NCBI RefSeq assembly: GCF_903469665.1
Contig: NZ_CAGKLC010000011.1
Span: forward strand, 1-64,000
Length of the DNA stretch: 64,000 bases
Origin: Flavobacterium sp. UGB4466
GTDB lineage: Bacteria > Bacteroidota > Bacteroidia > Flavobacteriales > Flavobacteriaceae
Direction of reading: 5' to 3'
Shown here: piece by piece, positions 51,789-60,600 of the stretch
How the letters are laid out: every line of letters begins with the position of its first letter
How positions within the stretch are numbered: the first letter of the stretch is position 1
The notes under the pieces: generated by a model
Told to the model about the DNA's origin: nothing
The model's database searches: none
The model's input: the letters and a program-made list of their open reading frames with translations, nothing else
Position numbers and translations under genes: made by a program

Positions 51789-54700
51789 ATGAAATTAGCC
51801 GAAATATCCATCACACGTCCGTCGTTGGTAATTGTACTCTTTACAATTCTGACATTAGGTGGACTGTTCAGCTACAGCCAGTTAGGTTATGAGCTGATCC
51901 CAAAATTTGAACAAAACGTTATTACCATTTCTACCATATACCCGGGAGCTTCTCCAAGTGAGGTAGAAAATACAGTAACCAAGAAAATTGAAGATGCGAT
52001 CGCATCCTTAGAGAACGTTAAGAAAATTGACTCGAAATCGTACGAGAGTTTATCCATCGTTTCGATTACACTAACATCTGAAGCAAAAGTCGATTTCTCT
52101 CTGAATGATGCACAGCGAAAAATAAACGCGATTATTAGTGATTTACCGGAAGACGTAAAAACACCGGCACTAACGAAATTCTCGCTAAGTGATTTACCCA
52201 TCATGACACTTGGTGCCAACGGAAAAATGGATGAGGCAGAATTTTATGACTTAATTGACAAAAAAATTGCTCCTATCTTATCCCGTGTACAAGGTGTGGC
52301 TCAGGTAAATATTATTGGTGGTTCAGAGCGTGAAATTCAGGTAAACCTTGACGCTTTAAAAATGCAGGGTTACGGACTATCTGTTCCGCAGGTGCAACAA
52401 AACATTTTGACTTCGAATCTGGATTTCCCCACAGGAAACATCCAGACTCGTGATCAAAAAATATTAATTCGTTTAGCAGGTAAATACAAAAGTGTTGAAG
52501 AATTAAGAAACCTGGTAGTTTCTTCTCAAAACGGAATTCAGGTTCGTTTAAAAGATATTGCCGATGTACAGGATACTCAAAAGATTGCTGAAAAAATATC
52601 ACGTGTAGATCAGAAAAGTGCGATCGTTTTGCAAATTGTAAAGCAATCAGATGCAAATGCGGTTGCGGTAAGTGAGCATTTATTAAAGACAATTGCTACT
52701 CTTGAAAAAGATTATAAAGTAAACCAGTTAAAACTGGAAGTAGCAAAGGATAGTACCGTTTTTACTTTAGAGGCGGCAGACTCTGTAGTACACGATTTAT
52801 TAATTGCGGTAGTACTGGTAGCTTTCGTAATGTTGTTCTTCCTTCATAGTATCAGAAACTCGCTGATTGTAATGGTGTCGATTCCGGCCTCTTTGATTGC
52901 TACTTTTATCGGTATTTATTTAATGGGATATACTCTGAACTTAATGAGTTTATTAGGATTATCTCTTGTAGTTGGTATTCTGGTGGATGATGCGATTGTG
53001 GTACTGGAGAACATCTACAGACACATGGAAATGGGTAAAAGCCGAATTCGTGCTTCGTATGACGGAACAGCCGAAATTGGAGGAACTGTAACTTCGATTA
53101 CCTTAGTAATTGTGGTGGTATTCCTTCCAATTGCGATGAGCTCCGGATTAGTATCGAATATCATTACACAATTCTGTGTGACGGTAATCATTTCAACGAT
53201 GTTGTCGCTTTTAGCTTCTTTTACCATCATTCCTTGGTTGTCTTCTCGTTATGGTAAATTAGAGCATATTGAAGGAAAGAATTTATTTGGAAGAATCATT
53301 CTTGGCTTCGAAAGTTATTTAACACGTTTTACGGACTGGGTTTCTCATTTATTAACCTGGTGTCTGGATCATTATATAAAAACATTTGCAGTAGTAATTG
53401 TATTGTTCTTTGCTTCAACAGTTGGTTTAATGGCAGGGGGGTTCATCGGAGGAGAGTTCTTTGCTTCTTCTGATAGTGGGGAGTTCTTAGTTCAAATCGA
53501 AATGCCGAAAGACGCTTCGTTAGAGCAAACCAACTTCATGACTCAGAAAGCAGAAGCTTATTTGAAAGGACAAGAATATGTTCACAGCCAGATTACAACG
53601 GTAGGACAAACCAGTGAAGGTTTTGGAGCATCACAGGCAACGGCTTACAAAGCGGAGATCGACGTAAAAATGATCGAACAAAAAGACCGTACCGACGATG
53701 CTAACGTTTATGCAGCAAAAATCAAACGAAAGTTAGAAAAAGTATTAGTTGGTGCTAAAGTAAAAACCGTTCCGGTAGGTATCCTAGGAACAGCCGAAGA
53801 TGCTACATTAGGATTGATCGTAACAGGTCCGTCAACAGAAAGTGCTATGGCATTTGCTAAATTGGCAGAAGCAGAATTACGTACGATTCCGGGAACAACA
53901 GAGATTAAATTAACGGTTGAGGACGGAAACCCGGAGATCAACGTTAAAGTAGATCGTGATAAAATGGCAGCGTTGGGTTTAACACTTCAAACCGTTGGTT
54001 TAACCATGCAGACTGCTTTTAGTGGAAATACAGACGGTAAATACAGAGCTGGTGAATACGAATACGATATCAACATCAGATACAATGCCTTCGACAGAAA
54101 AAGTATTACTGACGTTAGTAACCTGATTTTTGTTAATGCAGCTGGTCAACAAATTAAATTGTCGCAGTTTGCAGACATTACAGAAGGTTCAGGACCTAGC
54201 CAGTTAGAGCGAAGAGACAAATCGGCTTCGGTAACGGTTAAAGGACAAAACGTTGGAGTACCATCAGGAACAATTGTTCAGCAATGGCAAGTGAAATTAG
54301 ACAAATTGAAAAAACCAGCCGGTGTAAACTACATCTGGGGTGGTGACCAGGAGAACCAATCAGAAGGATTTGGTACTTTAGGAATCGCTTTATTGGCCGC
54401 TATTATCTTGGTTTACTTGGTAATGGTTGGACTTTATGACAGTTTTGTTCACCCGTTTGTCGTGTTATTTGCTATCCCGCTTTCGTTTATCGGTGCGATG
54501 TTAGCCTTGGCTTTGACCAACAACTCATTGAACATCTTTACGATTTTGGGGATCATCATGTTGATCGGTCTGGTGTGTAAGAATGCGATCATGTTGGTCG
54601 ATTATACGAACCAGAGAAGAGCGGCAGGGGAATCCATTCGTACCGCATTAATCCAGGCCAACCACGCTCGTTTGCGTCCAATTTTGATGACCACTATTGC

Positions 54701-54965
54701 GATGGTATTCGGTATGTTCCCAATTGCATTAGCATCAGGAGCAGGAGCTGAGTGGAAAAACGGTTTGGCATGGGTAATTATCGGAGGATTGATTTCGTCT
54801 TTATTCCTTACCTTAATTGTGGTTCCGGTTATTTATAATATCATGGAGAAAATTATTTATAAATTCTCTAAAGGAGAAAAAATCAACTACGAAGCTGAAA
54901 TGTTCGCGGATTATACGCCAACAGAATTAAGTGAAGATGGTTTTAATCCTAAACATACCCATTAA
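51789..54965 (+). CDS. RND multidrug efflux permease (HAE1 type)
   Basis: A 1058-residue inner-membrane transporter with the usual two halves, each with a large periplasmic loop after the first helix, and 12 helices in total. SLVVGILVDDAIVVLENIYRH contains the paired aspartates of TM4 that carry protons; the C-terminal half has GLVCKNAIMLVDYTNQRR with its lysine partner (TM10). Length and motifs fit hydrophobe/amphiphile exporters such as AcrB. It completes the tripartite pump; the substrates are unknown. Confidence 0.94.
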   Translation: MKLAEISITRPSLVIVLFTILTLGGLFSYSQLGYELIPKFEQNVITISTIYPGASPSEVENTVTKKIEDAIASLENVKKIDSKSYESLSIVSITLTSEAKVDFSLNDAQRKINAIISDLPEDVKTPALTKFSLSDLPIMTLGANGKMDEAEFYDLIDKKIAPILSRVQGVAQVNIIGGSEREIQVNLDALKMQGYGLSVPQVQQNILTSNLDFPTGNIQTRDQKILIRLAGKYKSVEELRNLVVSSQNGIQVRLKDIADVQDTQKIAEKISRVDQKSAIVLQIVKQSDANAVAVSEHLLKTIATLEKDYKVNQLKLEVAKDSTVFTLEAADSVVHDLLIAVVLVAFVMLFFLHSIRNSLIVMVSIPASLIATFIGIYLMGYTLNLMSLLGLSLVVGILVDDAIVVLENIYRHMEMGKSRIRASYDGTAEIGGTVTSITLVIVVVFLPIAMSSGLVSNIITQFCVTVIISTMLSLLASFTIIPWLSSRYGKLEHIEGKNLFGRIILGFESYLTRFTDWVSHLLTWCLDHYIKTFAVVIVLFFASTVGLMAGGFIGGEFFASSDSGEFLVQIEMPKDASLEQTNFMTQKAEAYLKGQEYVHSQITTVGQTSEGFGASQATAYKAEIDVKMIEQKDRTDDANVYAAKIKRKLEKVLVGAKVKTVPVGILGTAEDATLGLIVTGPSTESAMAFAKLAEAELRTIPGTTEIKLTVEDGNPEINVKVDRDKMAALGLTLQTVGLTMQTAFSGNTDGKYRAGEYEYDINIRYNAFDRKSITDVSNLIFVNAAGQQIKLSQFADITEGSGPSQLERRDKSASVTVKGQNVGVPSGTIVQQWQVKLDKLKKPAGVNYIWGGDQENQSEGFGTLGIALLAAIILVYLVMVGLYDSFVHPFVVLFAIPLSFIGAMLALALTNNSLNIFTILGIIMLIGLVCKNAIMLVDYTNQRRAAGESIRTALIQANHARLRPILMTTIAMVFGMFPIALASGAGAEWKNGLAWVIIGGLISSLFLTLIVVPVIYNIMEKIIYKFSKGEKINYEAEMFADYTPTELSEDGFNPKHTH

Positions 54966-55021
54966 TAGTTTTGATTTTTAATAGCGAAATTCTATAGCCC
55001 GAACTTGGAATTTCAATGAAA

Positions 55022-55063
55022 GATCCCAGATTCCTTTACTAAAATTGGAATTTGGGATTTTTT
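55022..55063 (+). terminator. Terminator of the RND operon
   Basis: GATCCCAGATTCC (55022-55034) pairs with GGAATTTGGGAT (55047-55058) with one mismatch, followed by a T-tract. Confidence 0.8.
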
Positions 55064-55157
55064 ATGGTTTAAGAGCTGTTAGCTGTTGATAAAAAATTGA
55101 TCAGGGAGAACGTTCATAAAAAAATCTTTTGGATGTGATTCAAAAAAAATTTTTCAG

Positions 55158-55294
55158 CACATAGAAACATAGATTTTTAACAAACGATAAAGAATACTTA
55201 AAAGAAATACATTTCTTTCATTCCGATGCATCGGGAAGTTTTATTTGAAGTGAAATGCCTAGTTTTCAATTAAAAAAAGCTATGTTTCTATGTG
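55158..55294. repeat. Palindromic repeat element, copy 1
   Basis: CACATAGAAACATAG (55158-55172) has a perfect 15-bp inverse at 55280-55294; about 107 bases lie between. A related element is at 57363-57492. The remaining part of the 54966-55318 gap (besides the terminator) shows nothing else. Confidence 0.75.
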
Positions 55295-55318
55295 TTAAAA
55301 AAAGTTAGCCCCAACGGT

Positions 55319-56155
55319 TTAAATAAGAACTTTTTTGATGTGCTGGTTTTCTATAGCCGAGTGTATTTTAGTTGAGATCTCGTTATAATCGGGGTTGTAG
55401 TTGTCCCATATTTTCCAGACATCGTCTCTTTTTTTAATGAAATAAGTCTGTCTGTTCACCTTATTCAGTACAATTGTAGTAACGTCATTTTCGTTTTTCC
55501 ATTCCAGATTCCAAAACTCCTTCACCGTAAGAATTGCGATATTTTCTTCCAGACTTGAAATCTTAAAATCATAAAGCTCAAAATTAGACCGATTATCTTC
55601 ACAGTTTAAATGATATTTTAAAGTCGAATAATTTTCAAAAAGATCCTTGATCCTTTTTGCAAAAGGTCCTTCTTTGAATACAAAATCGCATAATCCCTCC
55701 ATACTAACGACTGGTAATTTTTGTAAAGAATTAAACTCTTCCTGACAATAATCGCTAATCAGTTTTTCAAAAAAGGCACCCGATTCCATTTTATTTTCAG
55801 ACTGTAAAGTTTTTACAGCGTCTGTCGCTTCATCGTTCAGAAAATGGTTTAAAGAAGGATAGCCGATAAAAATAGCCAGTTTGTCCAGACTCTTTAAAAA
55901 CCGCAAATCAGAGTTTTTGGTTTTAGAAGAGTCATTGGTGAAAATCCTTTGCAAGGTCATGCTCGAGATCGAACATCCAAGCTCATTTCTTTTGGAGCCC
56001 TGCATAAATTCCGATTTCTCTAAAACATCAGAGATTATTTCCGAAAGGATAATGTAGTGCGCTCTTTTCCAATCTGTAACACCAGAGAGCGTACTGTTTT
56101 GTATGATTGGATGTGATTGTATGCCCTTTATTAATTTTTCTATTATGATTTCCAT
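55319..56155 (-). CDS. Hypothetical protein with regulator-like N-terminus
   Basis: A 278-residue cytoplasmic protein. Residues about 55-105 (CSISSMTLQRIF ... LRFLKSLDKLAIFIGYPSLNHFL) follow a pattern, S-x-x-T-L-x-R-x-F and later L-A-x-x-x-G-Y-x-S-x-x-x-F, that I associate with a DNA-binding-like domain in Bacteroidota regulators. The C-terminal half (about 190-278) is beta-rich with WNLEWKNE and a WKIWD motif, resembling an NTF2-like fold. It is divergent from the papain-like lipoprotein gene and may regulate it. Neither domain assignment is certain. Confidence 0.5.
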   Translation of the reverse strand: MEIIIEKLIKGIQSHPIIQNSTLSGVTDWKRAHYIILSEIISDVLEKSEFMQGSKRNELGCSISSMTLQRIFTNDSSKTKNSDLRFLKSLDKLAIFIGYPSLNHFLNDEATDAVKTLQSENKMESGAFFEKLISDYCQEEFNSLQKLPVVSMEGLCDFVFKEGPFAKRIKDLFENYSTLKYHLNCEDNRSNFELYDFKISSLEENIAILTVKEFWNLEWKNENDVTTIVLNKVNRQTYFIKKRDDVWKIWDNYNPDYNEISTKIHSAIENQHIKKVLI

Positions 56156-56353
56156 AGGCGAATTTTTTAATAATTGACGTTCGTTTTGACGATAATTAAA
56201 TACAATTCCTGTTAATTAAATCCTGATTATAGATTTGTGTGTAAGATAAGTTATTGTTGTGATCTTTTTAGTGTTAATGTTCTGCTAAAATTAATAATAA
56301 ATTCGTTAAATAATTTAACAAATTAAAAATTAACAACAAAACCCAAAAGAATT

Positions 56354-57322
56354 ATGAAAAAACTATTTACCAAATTTTCGATTAAAAAACTGGCACTTGT
56401 ACTGCTGGCATTGCTTGCCTTATACTCTTGTGAGAAAGGAAATGACCAGGCTGATGCCGTTGCTCAGGACAAATTAATGGACGGTAATGTCGATCTTTTA
56501 GACAAAGGAAGATACGGACTTGCTCAGATGCCGGATGCCTATTTAAAAAGTATTGAATTTTTAACTCCCGTTGATTATCGTGCGAGAATTGCGGAGTTAC
56601 GACCAGATTTAGTGACAAGCACGCAAAAAATGTCTTTGACGGCTAAAGTTGCGGCCGCAAAAAACTTACCGACTCCACCGGTTGGAGATCAGGGAAGCGA
56701 AGGTTCCTGCGTAGGCTGGGGAGTGGGTTATGCGGCACACAGTATTGCCCGGTACCTTAATAATTCAGTACATCAAAGCAATTGGAGCGGGGCTTCAAGA
56801 AGTGCGGCTTATATTTACAATCAGATAAAACTGGGGAATTGCGGAGCAGGTTCTTACCCGAATGATGCCATGAATTTGATCAAAAATCAGGGAGAATGTT
56901 CAGAGGCTCAAATGCCTTACATTGCCGGAGGATGTAATACTCAGCCTTCAGCTCAGCAAAAAACGTGGGCTGCCGCCAGAAAAACGGGAGGATGGTTTAA
57001 TGTGAATCCAAGAAGTACAGCTGATATCAAGTATTATCTGAATCAAAATTATGCTGTTGCAGTGTGTTTTGATGTCAATCAGAGTTTTTATGATATCCGT
57101 AATAACAACCATGTTTGGTCCAGTCTTTACGGCAGCAGACAAGGAGGTCACTGTGTTTGTATCATAGGATATGACGATGCTACCGGACTTTTTAAAGTAC
57201 AAAATTCCTGGGGAGCAGGTTGGGGACGCAGCGGGTTCTTTTATGTAACGTACAACAATATTGCTAACGGTGCTTTCAATTGGGCAGGATGTATTATTCC
57301 AAATCCCGGAGCGAATTCTTAA
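56354..57322 (+). CDS. Papain-like (C1A) cysteine protease lipoprotein
   Basis: A 322-residue protein with a lipoprotein signal (hydrophobic helix then LYSC, C26) and a C1-family peptidase domain (about 100-310). Catalytic residues visible: oxyanion Gln in GDQGSEGSC with Cys C119, His H266 in GGHCVCIIGY, and the Asn in VQNSWGAGWG (N284), the papain Cys-His-Asn triad. It would act outside the cytoplasm, anchored to the outer or inner membrane. Several extra cysteines (in the middle) could form disulfides. It stands alone, followed by the second palindromic element; its inhibitor or substrate is unknown. Confidence 0.87.
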   Translation: MKKLFTKFSIKKLALVLLALLALYSCEKGNDQADAVAQDKLMDGNVDLLDKGRYGLAQMPDAYLKSIEFLTPVDYRARIAELRPDLVTSTQKMSLTAKVAAAKNLPTPPVGDQGSEGSCVGWGVGYAAHSIARYLNNSVHQSNWSGASRSAAYIYNQIKLGNCGAGSYPNDAMNLIKNQGECSEAQMPYIAGGCNTQPSAQQKTWAAARKTGGWFNVNPRSTADIKYYLNQNYAVAVCFDVNQSFYDIRNNNHVWSSLYGSRQGGHCVCIIGYDDATGLFKVQNSWGAGWGRSGFFYVTYNNIANGAFNWAGCIIPNPGANS

Positions 57323-57362
57323 CGGTACAATTAATTCAAGCCATTGGTTGTAATCGATTTAA

Positions 57363-57492
57363 ACACATAGGAACATAGATGTAGTTGTCTCAAAAAGGCG
57401 CTTCACTAATTTTTAAAAATACATCAGCTATGTGAGAGAAAAATATTTCTCTGTAGTATTCTTTTTAGGCGAAATGACTATGTTTCTATGTG
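57363..57492. repeat. Palindromic repeat element, copy 2
   Basis: CACATAGGAACATAG (57363-57377) and CTATGTTTCTATGTG (57478-57492) form a 15-bp inverted pair with one mismatch. The same arms bound copy 1 at 55158-55294. No coding frame inside. Confidence 0.72.
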
Positions 57493-57540
57493 TTGAATAT
57501 TATTTTTTTTGAATTGCACTTAATGGGATAACTCAATTAA

Positions 57541-57575
57541 AAAAGGAGACGGTCTAAATCAGACAGTCTCCTTTT
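57541..57575 (-). terminator. Terminator of the SprB-repeat gene
   Basis: AAAAGGAGAC...GTCTCCTTTT with one internal mismatch forms a stem around TAAATCA; a T-tract follows on the minus strand. Confidence 0.82.
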
Positions 57576-57607
57576 GTTTTATAGAAAGTGATGAGCTTTT
57601 GGTGGTT

Positions 57608-60600
57608 TTATTTCTTCACTATTTTAATGGTTTTGATTTGTCCTTCAGCTTTTACTTTAAGGAAATAAAATCCTGTAGCCACATTGGATAAATCAATTTC
57701 AGATTGTGTATGGTTTATGCTCTTCGTTAAAATAGTCTTTCCGGAAACCGAGATTAATTCAATTTCATCAATAACCGAAGGGTTCTGTATCGATAAGTTG
57801 TGTTGAACTGGATTTGGATAAAATCTGAAATCCTGCAGCACAAAATCAGGTGTCGCAAGCGATCCGTTTACTTTTGCCGTAACGGCAAGACGTTCCGTAC
57901 TTTCGATTCCGTCTATGGTTTGAGAGGCATAATACGTAACGCCGTCCACTAAAATAGTGTTCGGTGGCAAAGGAGTTTCTGAAGTTTTACTTGTTTTACC
58001 TGTTGAAAGGCCTTTAGTGCTGTACCATTTTATGTTCTGACCTTCAATAACAAGATCTCCTAAAGTTTGGCCTGGTTTAAAATCGATTGTTATTGTTTTT
58101 TTTCCGCCTATTAAAGGTGCAGGAGGATCTATGGTAACATGAATTAATGCAATACATCCCATAGCGTCTCTTGCAGACACCTGATACATCCCGTAGTTGA
58201 AAACTGTAAAAGTGTTGCTTGACTGAAAAGTGTTTAAATCTAATGAATATTGATACGGTGCAGTGCCACCGGTTGCGGTAACAGTTATATTTTGATTGTC
58301 GATTGTTGCCGAAATCGCTATAGGAATTGGTGCTTGCAGTATTAAATTGATTGTTTCTGTACAATTATTAGTATCTCTTACAGTTATGGCGTAAACACCC
58401 GCATTTAAATTCATAAAGTTATTGCTTGTCTGGTAAGGACTTCCATTTATGGAATATGTATATGGTGCTTGTCCACCTATAGCATTTGCCATGATTGCTC
58501 CGTTTGAAACGCAGGATACTGAGGAAGTAACTACTGCAGTAAGATGTAATGGATTTGGAGCTACAATCGTTGTTACAAAAGTATAGATAGCATTATTAGC
58601 ATCACGCACTTTTATGCTATAGCTGCCCGGAGAAACTGTAAAAGTATTGGAGAGGTTATAAGTTACACCATTATCCATTGAATATTGATAAGGAAAGACA
58701 CCTCCCGATGCCGTTACGGTTATTGTTCCCATTGGATTATTACAACCTGGCTGAATAACAGTAGCCACAGCTAAAAGCGGATAAGGAGCCGAAATGGTTA
58801 CCTGATTTTGTAACGAAGAACAGCCTTTAGCATCTTTAACAATCACACTATAAGTTCCGGGAGCAAGATTATTAAAGGTATTTGCGCTTTGCGCCGGAAC
58901 TATGATTGTATTATTGCTGTTCAAAAGGGTGTAAGTATAAGGAGCTGTACCTCCAGTCGCATTTACGATTAGAGCTCCGTCGTTACTGGTTGCAGTTGTT
59001 GCATTTATAATGATTAATGTACTATCAGGAGTAGTACGGGGGGCTATCGTAGCGTTTACTGCTGCGATACAGCCATTGCTGTCTTTGGCCTTTAAGGTAT
59101 ATGTCCCGGGAGTTAAAGTGAAAGTATTCGATGCTAAAAATGTATTAGATTCGTTAAAAGAATAGGTGTAAGGCGGTTGTCCTCCGATTGCTGTAATGGT
59201 TGCAATATCAAAATCATTACAATTTTGAGCCTGATTAATGGCTACATTTGCCACGAAAGAAACCGGTGCTTCTATAGTGAATACGGTACTAAAGCTGCAT
59301 CCATTTGCATCTCTGACTTCCAGAATATAATTTCCTGGATTTACACCCGTATAGAAAGAACTAGATTGAAAAGGAAGACCGTTTAAGGAATATTGATACG
59401 GAACTGTACCGCCAACGGCATTAATAACTACATCACTTACAAGGGAATAGCAATTTGTAATGGGCGTATGAGCGACAGTCGCTGTTAAAGGAACAGGCTG
59501 TTCCAGCGTTATAGCATTTACAAGTGCAGTACAATTTAAAGTATCTTTTACCAGAATAGAATAAGTACCTGCAATTAAATTAGTAAAAACGGGATTGGAA
59601 GTATAGGTAACTCCATTGTCTATCGAATATTGATAAGATCCGTTACCACCTGAAGCGATAACATCTATAGTGCCATTACTAAGGCAGTCTATTGTTTTGG
59701 TAATGGCAGCTGTAGCAGTTAAAGGGTTTGCAGGACTTATAACAGCAGTTATAGAAGCTGTAGTAGCTTGTGAATCTTTAACTTTTATGAGATAACTTCC
59801 TGCAATAAGATTACTAAAAACATTTGAAGAAGTATAACTATTCCCGTTGTCTATGGAATATTCATAAGGTGGCGTTCCTCCGGTTGCAGTAACAATAATT
59901 GTTCCGTTAGAATTATTACAGTCCATAGGAGTTATTTCAGCTGAAGCGGAAAGAACAGGTGACGGAGAAATTTCTAAATAATCTGATTGAAAATAACAGC
60001 CGTTTGCATCGATAGTTCGAACCTTATAAATTCGTGCAGGCAGATTATTAAAAGTATTAGAGTTCTGAGGATCTACCACAACTACATTATTACTTTCTAA
60101 AGAGTACCTGTAAGGCGGTGTTCCACCTGTTGCCAATGCAGTAATCGAGTTACCATTAACAGCAAGTGTTGTTTGTATTAAAGTAGGTTCTGATAATGTG
60201 ACAGATACAATAGCCTGGCAGCCATTTTTGTCTAAAACCTTTATGGTGTGAGTTCCCGAGTGAACATTTTTAAAAGTATCACTAGTCTGAAATGGGCCGT
60301 TGTCAAGAGCGTAGGTATAAGGGGACTGTCCCTGAGTTACATTTGCTTTTATTATACCATCAGCAGAACTATTACAACTTATTTGTGAGACAATTTCAGC
60401 TGAAACCAATACTGGTTTTGCACCAGATATAGTAATCAGAGCGCTAGTCCTGGAACCATTTGAATCCCGAACCGTTACGCCATAGCTCCCGGCATTTAAA
60501 TTAGAAAAGACATTTGAATCTATAAACTTCTCCGGATTAGACATGGAATACTGATAAGGAGCTGAGCCTCCGTTTGGTGTTACCGTTAAAGTAGCTTTTG

